A DNA stretch of 64,000 nucleotides from JALZKA01 sp963734015 (GTDB taxonomy: Bacteria > Actinomycetota > Thermoleophilia > Solirubrobacterales > 70-9). The stretch lies in the NCBI GenBank assembly GCA_963734015.1, contig CAVTFG010000019.1:196344-260343 (forward strand). Reading direction: 5' to 3'. A program made the position numbers and the translations under genes. Below the pieces are notes generated by a model, which searched no databases, was not told the origin of the DNA, and saw only the letters and a program-made list of their open reading frames with translations. This document shows positions 43,015-50,510 of the stretch, in pieces. Each line of letters starts with the position of its first letter. Position 1 is the first letter of the stretch.

Positions 43015-44642
43015 CGCCGCTTCGCGACCTGGGGACCTGGCGCGCACTCGAGCGCCACCACGAGGAGGTCGGCGACCGCCACCTGCGCGAGCTCTTCGCG
43101 GCGGACCCCGACCGGGGCGAGCGGATGGTCGCGGAGGGCGCCGGCCTCCACCTGGACTTCTCGAAGAACCGGATCACCGACGAGACGGTGGCGCTGCTCA
43201 CGGCGCTCGCCGACGAGCGCGGTGTCGCCGAGCGCCGGGGCGCGATGTTCGCCGGGGAGCGGATCAACGTCTCGGAGGACCGCTCGGTGCTGCACGTCGC
43301 GCTGCGGATGCCGCGCGAGCGCTCGCTGATCGTCGACGGCACCGACGTGGTCGCCGAGGTCCACGAGGTGCTCGACCGCATGCGCGCGTTCACCGAGCGC
43401 GTCCGCTCCGGCGACTGGGTTGGGCACACCGGCAAGCCGATCCGGAACGTGATCAACATCGGGATCGGCGGCTCGGACCTGGGGCCGGTGATGGCGTACG
43501 AGGCGCTGCGCCACTACTCCCGGCGCGAGATGACGTTCCGCTTCGTCTCCAACGTGGACGGCACCGACTTCGCCGAGGCCACGCGCGACCTCGATCCCGC
43601 CGAGACGCTCTTCGTGATCTCGTCGAAGACGTTCACGACGCTCGAGACGATGACCAACGCTCGAACCGCGCGCGAGTGGGCGCTCGCGGGCCTGGGCGGC
43701 GAGGACGAGGCCGTCGCGCGCCACTTCGTGGCGGTCTCCACCAACGCCGAGGAGGTCGCCGCGTTCGGGATCGACACTCAGAACATGTTCGGCTTCTGGG
43801 AGTGGGTGGGCGGCCGCTACTCGATGGATTCGGCGATCGGGCTCTCGACGATGCTCGCGATCGGCGCCGACCGCTTCGCCGAGCTGCTGGCGGGGTTCCA
43901 CGCGATGGACGAGCACTTCCGCGAGGCACCGTTCGAGCGCAACCTGCCCGCGCTGATGGGCCTGTTCGCCGTCTGGTACTCGGGCTTCTTCGGCGCGCAG
44001 ACGGTCGGCGTCTTCCCCTACGACCGCTACCTCCTGCGCTTCCCGGCATACCTCCAGCAGCTGACGATGGAGTCGAACGGCAAGCACGTGACGCTCGACG
44101 GTGGCCGGGTCGACTACGAAACGGGCGCGATCTACTGGGGCGAGCCCGGCACCAACGGCCAGCACTCCTTCTACCAGCTGATCCACCAGGGCACGCGCCT
44201 GATCCCGTGCGACTTCATCGGCTTCATGCACTCGCTCAACCCGCTCGGCGAGCACCACGACCTGCTCGTGTCGAACGTGTTCGCGCAGGGTGAGGCGCTC
44301 GCGTTCGGGAAGACGCCGGACGAGGTCAGGGCCGAGGGCACCGCGGAGGCGGTGGTGCCGCACCGGGTGATGGAGGGGAACCGCCCGTCGAACACGATCC
44401 TCGCCGAGCGCCTGACCCCGCACACGCTCGGCACCCTGGTCGCGCTGTATGAGCACAGCGTCTTCACCCAGGGCGCCGTCTGGGGCATCGACTCGTTCGA
44501 CCAATGGGGCGTCGAGCTGGGCAAGGCGCTCGCGAAGGCGATCGTGCCGGAGTTGCAGGCGCCGGACGAGCCCGAGCTCGCTCACGACAGCTCGACGAAC
44601 GCGCTGATCCGCCGCTACCGGGCCGCCCGCGCCGATGACTGA
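43011..44642 (+). CDS. pgi: glucose-6-phosphate isomerase
   Basis: 543 residues, the normal bacterial length. Interconverts glucose-6-phosphate and fructose-6-phosphate. NIGIGGSDLGPVMAYEAL near residue 150, FVISSKTFTTLETMTN (phosphate site), GGRYSMDSAIGLSTML, MESNGKHVTLDG, GTNGQHSFYQLIHQGT and SFDQWGVELGKALAK (catalytic Lys). ATG overlaps the transaldolase stop as ATGA. Links glycolysis with the pentose phosphate genes around it. Confidence 0.96.
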   Translation: MTPLRDLGTWRALERHHEEVGDRHLRELFAADPDRGERMVAEGAGLHLDFSKNRITDETVALLTALADERGVAERRGAMFAGERINVSEDRSVLHVALRMPRERSLIVDGTDVVAEVHEVLDRMRAFTERVRSGDWVGHTGKPIRNVINIGIGGSDLGPVMAYEALRHYSRREMTFRFVSNVDGTDFAEATRDLDPAETLFVISSKTFTTLETMTNARTAREWALAGLGGEDEAVARHFVAVSTNAEEVAAFGIDTQNMFGFWEWVGGRYSMDSAIGLSTMLAIGADRFAELLAGFHAMDEHFREAPFERNLPALMGLFAVWYSGFFGAQTVGVFPYDRYLLRFPAYLQQLTMESNGKHVTLDGGRVDYETGAIYWGEPGTNGQHSFYQLIHQGTRLIPCDFIGFMHSLNPLGEHHDLLVSNVFAQGEALAFGKTPDEVRAEGTAEAVVPHRVMEGNRPSNTILAERLTPHTLGTLVALYEHSVFTQGAVWGIDSFDQWGVELGKALAKAIVPELQAPDEPELAHDSSTNALIRRYRAARADD

Positions 44643-45333
44643 CGCGCCGCGCGCCGTCCTGTTCGACATCGACGGCACGCTGATCGAGAGCGGCGGGTCG
44701 AGCGACCGGGCCTGGCACCGGGCGTTCGCCGACCTGCTCGGCCTCGACGTCGACGTGGCCGCCCACACGGGGCGCGGCGTGCCCGATCCCGAGGTCGGGC
44801 GGCAGGTCTACGTCGCGTACACCGAGCGGGAGCCGGAGCCGGCCGAGCTCGCGCGGGTGATGGCGAAGCGGCTCGAGTACCTGCCCGAGGAGGTCGAGCG
44901 CTCCCCGGGCTACCGCGTGCTCGACGGCGCCGAGGAGCTGCTGCAGCGTCTCGTGGCGGCAGGCGTCCTGCTGGGCCTGACCACGGGCAACGTGGAGGCG
45001 GCCGCTCACATCAAGCTCGCCCGCGGCGGCCTCAACCGCTTCTTCACCTTCGGCGGCTATGGGTCGGACTCACCCGACCGCGCCGAGCTCACCCGCCGGG
45101 CGCTCGAGCGCGCGGCCACCGTCGCCGGCGAGCCGCTCGACCCGGCTGCCACGGTCTCCGCCGGTGACACCCCACGGGACATCGACGCCGGACACGCTGC
45201 CGGCCTGCGCGTCGTCGGCGTGGCGACCGGTGCCTACACGACCGACCAACTCGCAGAGGCCCGCGCGGACTGGGCGATCGCGTCCCTTCGCGACTGGCCA
45301 TACGATTCAATCGGAATGGGAGGGAACGCCTGA
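44635..45333 (+). CDS. HAD-family phosphatase
   Basis: 232 residues. HAD motif I AVLFDIDGTLIESGG (nucleophile Asp), motif II LLGLTTGNV, motif III/IV SAGDTPRDIDAGHAAG, with a helical cap between. Resembles phosphoglycolate phosphatase-like HAD-IA enzymes. Overlaps pgi by 8 bp. Within a sugar phosphate operon it may remove a side product or dephosphorylate a sugar phosphate; substrate undetermined. Confidence 0.88.
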   Translation: MTDAPRAVLFDIDGTLIESGGSSDRAWHRAFADLLGLDVDVAAHTGRGVPDPEVGRQVYVAYTEREPEPAELARVMAKRLEYLPEEVERSPGYRVLDGAEELLQRLVAAGVLLGLTTGNVEAAAHIKLARGGLNRFFTFGGYGSDSPDRAELTRRALERAATVAGEPLDPAATVSAGDTPRDIDAGHAAGLRVVGVATGAYTTDQLAEARADWAIASLRDWPYDSIGMGGNA

Positions 45334-47222
45334 CCGGGAGACCGCTCGAACCGGAGCGCCTTGGGCATCTGGGCGAGCCCGGGGACGATTTCCCTCCGAT
45401 CGCGGACTACGCGTTCCTGTCGGACTGCGAGACCTGCGCCCTGGTCGCGCCGGCGGGGACCGTGGAGTGGTTCTGCCTGCCCCGGCCGGATTCGCCCAGC
45501 GTCTTCGGCGCGATGCTCGACCGCAGCGCCGGCACGTTTCGCCTTGGCCCGGACGAGTGCGTCGTGCCGAGCCAGCGCCGGTACGTGCCCGGCACATTGG
45601 TGCTCGAGACCACCTGGCAGACCCCGGACGGGTGGCTCGTCGTCCAGGACTGCCTCGTGCTCGATCGATGGCAGGGCGGCCCCCGTTCGGAGCGGTTTCG
45701 CCGCGCTCCCGGCGAGTTCGTCGGGGGGCAGTGCCTGCTGCGGACCGTGAACTGCATCGAGGGCGACGTCGAGGTGGTCCTGAATTGCCTGCCGGCCTTC
45801 GACTACGGACGCGAGAGCGAGGGGTGGACGTACGGCGACGACGACTACGGCACCGTCACGGCCGCGCCGCCGTCCGGCCCGGAGCTCCGCTTGACGACGA
45901 GCATGCGGCTCGACCTGATGGGGCCGCGGGCCTTCGGACACGTCCACCTGAGCGGCGGCGAGCGGGCGTTCTGCGCGCTCACCTGGGGCGACGGCACGCC
46001 GCCGGCCGACCCGGAGGCTGCGCACGACGTCATGCACGAGACGGAGCATCACTGGCGGCGCTGGCTGAAGGAGGGCGTCTTCCCCGACCATCCCTGGCGC
46101 TCCTACCTGGAGCGGAGCGCGTTGACGCTGAAGGGCCTCAGCCACGCACCCAGCGGCGCCGTGCTCGCGGCGGCCACCACGTCCCTGCCGGAGGCGCCCG
46201 GGGGCGCGCGCAATTGGGACTACCGCTACACCTGGGTCCGCGACTCGGCGTTCATGCTCTGGGGCCTGTTCACGCTCGGCTTCGACTGGGAGGCGTACGA
46301 GTACTACGCCTTCCTGATCGAGGAGACGACCCAATCCGAGTTGCAGATCATGTACGGGATCGGCGGCGAGCGCGAGCTCACCGAGTCGACCCTCGACCAC
46401 CTGCACGGCTACGGCGGGGCGCAACCGGTGCGGATCGGGAACGGGGCGTACGACCAGCGCCAGCACGACGTGTGGGGCATGCTCGTCGAATCGCTAGCGA
46501 TCCACGCGGGAAAGGGACTGACCAAGGAGCTCTCGAGCGCCTCGTGGAGCTGGATCGAGGCCCTCGTCGAGGGTGCGATCCGGAACTGGAAGGAACCCGA
46601 CCGCGGAATCTGGGAGGTGCGGGGCGAGCCGCAGCACTTCACGGCCTCGAAGGCGATGTGCTGGGTCGCCCTCGACCGCGGCGTCCGGCTCGCGAAGGAG
46701 CGCGGGGACGAGACCCGAGCCGCCCAGTGGCAGGCGGTCGCGGACGAGATCCATGCGGACGTGTGCGAGCACGGGGTCGACGAGCGCGGGGTGTTCAGCC
46801 AGACCTACGACGGCGACACCCTGGACGCCTCCCTCCTCCTCCTGCCGATCATGGGCTTCCTGCCGCCCGACGACGAACGGATCCGCAAGACCGTCCTCGC
46901 GATCGCCGACGAGCTGACCGAGCACGGCCTGGTCCTCCGCTACAAGACCGAGCACACCGACGACGGGCTCGGGGGCAAGGAGGGGACGTTCACGATCTGC
47001 TCCTTCTGGCTCGTGCTGGCCCTGACGCTGATCGGCGAGCTCGATCGCGCAAGGTCACTCTGCGAGCGCCTGCTCTCGCTCGCGAGCCCGCTCCAGCTCT
47101 ACGCGGAGGAGCTCGATTCCGAGAGCGGCCGACACCTCGGGAACTTCCCCCAGGCGTTCACCCATCTTTCGTTGATCACCGCGGTCGCCGGCCTGATCCG
47201 GGCCGAGGAAGGGGATGTATGA
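45330..47222 (+). CDS. GH15 glucoamylase/trehalase-like glycoside hydrolase with probable CTG start
   Basis: 630 residues from CTG 45330, which overlaps the HAD stop as CTGA and has GGGAGGG 5 nt upstream. The conserved GH15 N-terminus (IADYAFLSDCETCALVAPAG then TVEWFCLPRPDSPSVFGAM) lies before the first ATG/GTG/TTG in frame (GTG 45462), so translation must begin upstream. Core motifs: RNWDYRYTWVRDSAFMLWGL, ELTESTLDHLHGYGGAQPVR, NRGIWEV-like RGIWEVRGEPQHF and EELDSESGRHLGNFPQAFTH. No signal peptide, so cytoplasmic; releases glucose from maltooligosaccharides or trehalose for the adjacent ROK kinase. Confidence 0.88.
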   Translation: MTGRPLEPERLGHLGEPGDDFPPIADYAFLSDCETCALVAPAGTVEWFCLPRPDSPSVFGAMLDRSAGTFRLGPDECVVPSQRRYVPGTLVLETTWQTPDGWLVVQDCLVLDRWQGGPRSERFRRAPGEFVGGQCLLRTVNCIEGDVEVVLNCLPAFDYGRESEGWTYGDDDYGTVTAAPPSGPELRLTTSMRLDLMGPRAFGHVHLSGGERAFCALTWGDGTPPADPEAAHDVMHETEHHWRRWLKEGVFPDHPWRSYLERSALTLKGLSHAPSGAVLAAATTSLPEAPGGARNWDYRYTWVRDSAFMLWGLFTLGFDWEAYEYYAFLIEETTQSELQIMYGIGGERELTESTLDHLHGYGGAQPVRIGNGAYDQRQHDVWGMLVESLAIHAGKGLTKELSSASWSWIEALVEGAIRNWKEPDRGIWEVRGEPQHFTASKAMCWVALDRGVRLAKERGDETRAAQWQAVADEIHADVCEHGVDERGVFSQTYDGDTLDASLLLLPIMGFLPPDDERIRKTVLAIADELTEHGLVLRYKTEHTDDGLGGKEGTFTICSFWLVLALTLIGELDRARSLCERLLSLASPLQLYAEELDSESGRHLGNFPQAFTHLSLITAVAGLIRAEEGDV

Positions 47223-48183
47223 CAGCTCGTGGAGGAGTCGACCTCGGCGGCACCAAGATCCAGACGGTCGTCGTGGACGAGGCCCACAAGGTGCTCGGCG
47301 AGCGCGCGCGGCCCGACCCCGCGCGAGGGCGGGCCCGAGGAGGTCGCCGCGGCCATCGTCGGAGGTGATGCGCGAGGCAGCCGGGGCCGCGGGCATTGAG
47401 CCCGGTGATTTGACCGGCATCGGGGTGGGCTCGCCGGGCCTCGCCGACGAGAAGACCGGCGTCGTCCGCGAAGCGCGGAACCTGCCCGGGTGGGAAGGCG
47501 AGTTCGCGCTCGGCGCTGCGCTGACCGATGCGCTGGGGCCGCCCGTGAAGGTGGGCAACGACGTCCAGGTCGCGACCGACGCCGAGTTCAGCCTCGGAGC
47601 CGCCAAGGAGTACGACTCCCTGCTCGGCGTCTTCTGGGGGACCGGCGTGGGCGGCGGGCTGGTGCTCGACGGGAAGCCCTGGCTCGGGCGCGGCTCCGCC
47701 GCCGAGATCGGGCACGTGGTCGTGAAGATCGACGGCGCCAAATGCCCGTGCGGCCGCCGGGGCTGCATGGAGGCCTACGCCGGGCGCAAGGCGATGGAGG
47801 AGAAGGCGCGTGAGGAGCACGAGAAGGGCACGAAGACTGACCTCTTCAAGCTCATGAAGAAGCACGAGCACGACCGGCTCACCAGCGGGATCTGGGAGCG
47901 GGCGCTGGAGCACGGCGACAAGCTTGCGGAGGAGCTGATGGAGCGCGCGATCGTGGCTCTCGGCGCGGGGGTCGCCTCCGCCGTGAACCTGATCGACCCC
48001 GAGGCGGTGATCATCGGCGGTGGGATGGGCGTCCGCTTCGGCGAGCCCGGCGTCGAGCGGATCCGCGCCGCGATGATGCCCCATCTGTTCAACGACGAGG
48101 AGCCGCCCGCGATCCGGGTGGCGTCGCTGGGGGACCTGGGGGGCGCAATCGGGGCGAGCCTGCTGGTCGCGCACTCGGGCTGA
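47219..48183 (+). CDS. ROK-family glucokinase (two frameshifts)
   Basis: Phosphorylates glucose with ATP (or polyphosphate). ATG 47219 overlaps the GH15 stop (ATGA) and reads TARGGVDLGGTKIQTVVVDE (phosphate loop DxGGTK). Then GIGVGSPGLADE, GNDVQVATDAEFSLGAAKE, WGTGVGGGLVLDG, EIGHVVVKIDGAKCPCGRRG (zinc motif HxnCxCGxxGC) and NLIDPEAVIIGGGMG. Two extra bases (in GGCCCGACC near 47309 and GTCGGAGG near 47363) break the frame; removing both gives RPTPREGGPEEVAAAIVEVM and an exact 321 codons. Last gene of the gnd operon. Confidence 0.9.
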
Positions 48184-48214
48184 CCGGACCGTTAGCCACC
48201 CCGAGCCGCGGGTA

Positions 48215-48244
48215 CCCTCGGGTCGTTAGGAGACGACCCGAGGG
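48215..48244 (+). promoter_or_regulatory. long perfect hairpin covering the ribosome binding site of the ATP-grasp gene
   Basis: CCCTCGGGTCGT (48215-48226) pairs perfectly with ACGACCCGAGGG (48233-48244) around the loop TAGGAG. The ATG at 48249 is only 4 nt past the stem. The nearest Shine-Dalgarno-like GAGGG lies in the 3' arm, and a second one (AGGAG) in the loop. There is no T-run. It could be a terminator for the gnd operon, a translational switch, or a bound protein site. Confidence 0.6.
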
Positions 48245-48248
48245 CGAC

Positions 48249-49697
48249 ATGGACGAAACCCAACCACCGGCGCAGCCGGCGAGCCTGAGGGAGCCGCCTC
48301 CCTACGAGCCGCCCGCAGGGACCGTTGACGAAACGGCGGTGGCGCCGCCCGAGGTGCGGCGGCTCTATGAGGCGTTGCTCGAGACAATCACCGCGCGTGG
48401 CGCGACAGAGGTCCGCGACCGGATCCAGTCCGAGATGGGCAAGGAGGGCGTCTGCTTTCGCAACGAGCACGGGCGCAAGCCGTTTCGGGTCGACCCGGTG
48501 CCGCGGCTGATCGACGCGGGCGAATGGGACCGGCTCGAGCGGGGCCTCGCGCAGCGCGCGACGGCGCTCGACGCGTTCATCCGCGACGCCTACTCGGACG
48601 CGCGGATCGTCGCCGAGGGCATCCTGCCGGAACGCGTGTTGACCGAATCCGACCTCTTCGACGAGCAGCTGCGCGGAATCGAGGTTCCCGGTGGCGCCTA
48701 CGTGTTCGTCTACGGACCCGATCTCGTCCGCGACGAGAAGGGCGAGCTGTTCGTGCTCGAGGACAACCTGCGCACGCCGTCCGGGATCTCGTACCTGCTT
48801 GCGATTCGCGACGCGCTCAGCGCCGAGCTGGGAGACGAGCTCACCGGCGTGCGCAGGCTCGATCCAGAGCTGGAAGGGCTCGCCGACGCGCTGCGGCTGG
48901 CCGCGCCCGAAGGCACCGGCGAGCCCGAGGTCGCGGTCCTGACCGACGGCCCGGAGAGCCCCGCGTTCTACGAGCACTGCGAGGCGGCGCGCCGGCTGGA
49001 CGTCCCGCTCGTCACCCTCGACGATCTCGACGTGGTCGGAGAGGAGCTGATCCGTTTGGATCAGGACGGAGGCCGGTATCGGATCGATGTGATCTACAGG
49101 CGCACCGACGAGGCGGGCTTCACCGCGGCCGACGGCGGCCTCACGGACGTGGGGGAGAAGCTGCGCGTGCCGATCGAGGCGGGCAGGCTCGGGGTCGCGA
49201 ACGCGTTCGGCGCGGGGATCGGCGACGACAAGCTCACCCACGCCTACGTCGAGGAGATGATTCGCCATTACCTCAGCGAGGAGCCGCTCCTGCGGTCGGT
49301 CCGGACGCTCGACCTCGGGAACGAGCGGCACCGCGCCGAAGCGCTCGACCGTGCGGACGAGCTCGTGTTCAAGGTGCGACAGCGCGCCGGCGGACGCGGG
49401 GTCGTGGTCGAGCCCGAGGACGAGGAGGGGCCGGGACTGGAGCGGATTCGTGACGCCGTCGCCGAGCGCCCAGAGGACTACGTCGCGCAGGAGCGGGTGT
49501 CGCTCTCCACGCACCCAACTGTCGCCGACGGCGGCTTCGAGCCGCGCCGGGTCGACCTGAGGCCGTTCATCCTGCGGACGCCGGACGGGTGGCAGGGCAT
49601 TCCGGGCGGGCTGACGCGATTCGCGCCGACCCGCGATTCTTTGGTGGTGAACAGCACCCAGGGTGGCGGAGGCAAGGACAGCTGGGTCCTCGCGTGA
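48249..49697 (+). CDS. circularly permuted ATP-grasp protein (CP_ATPgrasp_2 type)
   Basis: 482 residues. Matches the DUF404/DUF407 group of circularly permuted ATP-grasp enzymes: FRVDPVPRLIDAGEWDRLER, YGPDLVRDEKGELFVLEDNL, RTPSGISYLLAIRDAL, YRIDVIYRRTDEAGF, NAFGAGIGDDKLTHAYV and a C-terminal glycine-rich FKVRQRAGGRGVVV followed by DLRPFILRTPDGW. Such enzymes are thought to form peptide or amide bonds and occur beside alpha-E, transglutaminase or amidase genes. No alpha-E partner is here; instead its stop overlaps (GTGA) a gamma-glutamyl hydrolase gene. Natural product or peptide unknown. Confidence 0.9.
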   Translation: MDETQPPAQPASLREPPPYEPPAGTVDETAVAPPEVRRLYEALLETITARGATEVRDRIQSEMGKEGVCFRNEHGRKPFRVDPVPRLIDAGEWDRLERGLAQRATALDAFIRDAYSDARIVAEGILPERVLTESDLFDEQLRGIEVPGGAYVFVYGPDLVRDEKGELFVLEDNLRTPSGISYLLAIRDALSAELGDELTGVRRLDPELEGLADALRLAAPEGTGEPEVAVLTDGPESPAFYEHCEAARRLDVPLVTLDDLDVVGEELIRLDQDGGRYRIDVIYRRTDEAGFTAADGGLTDVGEKLRVPIEAGRLGVANAFGAGIGDDKLTHAYVEEMIRHYLSEEPLLRSVRTLDLGNERHRAEALDRADELVFKVRQRAGGRGVVVEPEDEEGPGLERIRDAVAERPEDYVAQERVSLSTHPTVADGGFEPRRVDLRPFILRTPDGWQGIPGGLTRFAPTRDSLVVNSTQGGGGKDSWVLA

Positions 49698-50487
49698 GTG
49701 GGCGAGGCGTGAGCGCAGGCGGCAACCCGCCGCTGATCGGCCTGACCACCTCCGAGATCCGGACGGCGCGCACCCTGCGGCCGACCCCGCACGGCGAGCC
49801 GACGCCGCACGAGTTCGCTCTCGCGATCCCCTACGTGCGCGCGGTCGAGCTGGCCGGCGGGCTGCCGGTGATCGTGCCGCCGCTCGGCGGTGTCGCGCTC
49901 GAGCCGCTCCTCGACAGCCTCCACGGACTGTGCGTCCCCGGCGGGCCTGACCTGGATCCGAGGACGTACGGTGAGAAGGCCCACGCCGAGCTCGGTCCGT
50001 TCGACCTGGACGTGGATCGCTTCGAGCTCGCGATGGTGCGCGCCGCCGACGAGCGCGAGCTCCCGATCTTCGGGATCTGCCGTGGCGCCGAGGTGCTGAA
50101 CGTCGCCCGCGGCGGCTCGCTGATCCAGCACCTTCCGGATCTCGCGACCAAGCTGCCCCACCGGCAGAATACGCCGGGCACCGAGACCTCGCACCCGTCG
50201 CGTTGGTCGCCGACAGCCTCCTCGGAGAGATCACCGGGGCGACCGAGCTCCAGGTGAACTCGTTCCACCACCAGGGGATCGGGCGGCTCGGGCGTGACCT
50301 CCGCCCGGTCGCCGCGGCGCCCGACGACACGATCGAGGCGCTCGAGGCGACCGACCGGCGCTTCTGCCTCGGCGTGCAGTGGCACGCCGAGACGCTGGTC
50401 CACATGGAGCCGCAGATCGCCCTGTTCGGCGCCTTCGTGGAGGCCGCTGCGGGTGCGGGCGAGCTCGCGGCGCGCCGGGTCGCCTGA
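49694..50487 (+). CDS. class I glutamine-amidotransferase-type gamma-glutamyl hydrolase (one frameshift)
   Basis: Resembles PuuD-type gamma-glutamyl-gamma-aminobutyrate hydrolases (peptidase C26): GLCVPGGPDLDPRTYG, nucleophile Cys in IFGICRGAEVLNVARGGSL, DLATKLPHRQNTPGTETSHP, then LQVNSFHHQGIGRLG and GVQWHAETL (catalytic His-Glu analog). A missing G at about 50199 (CACCCGTCG for CACCCGGTCG) breaks the frame; adding it gives HPVALVADSLLGEITG and an exact 265 codons. GTG 49694 overlaps the ATP-grasp stop; GTG 49709 is an alternative. Confidence 0.88.
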
Positions 50488-50497
50488 AGCGGTTTCG

Positions 50498-50503
50498 TAT
50501 CTT
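50498..50503 (+). promoter_or_regulatory. leaderless -10 box of the M3 peptidase gene
   Basis: TATCTT followed by 7 nt and the GTG at 50511, in the 23-bp gap after the hydrolase stop. Suggests an internal promoter in addition to read-through. Confidence 0.45.
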
Positions 50504-50510
50504 CGTAGGC

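Noticed and set aside
42999..44768. 589-codon minus-strand frame opposite pgi
   Set aside because: Shadow of pgi and its neighbours; the plus strand carries complete enzyme motifs.
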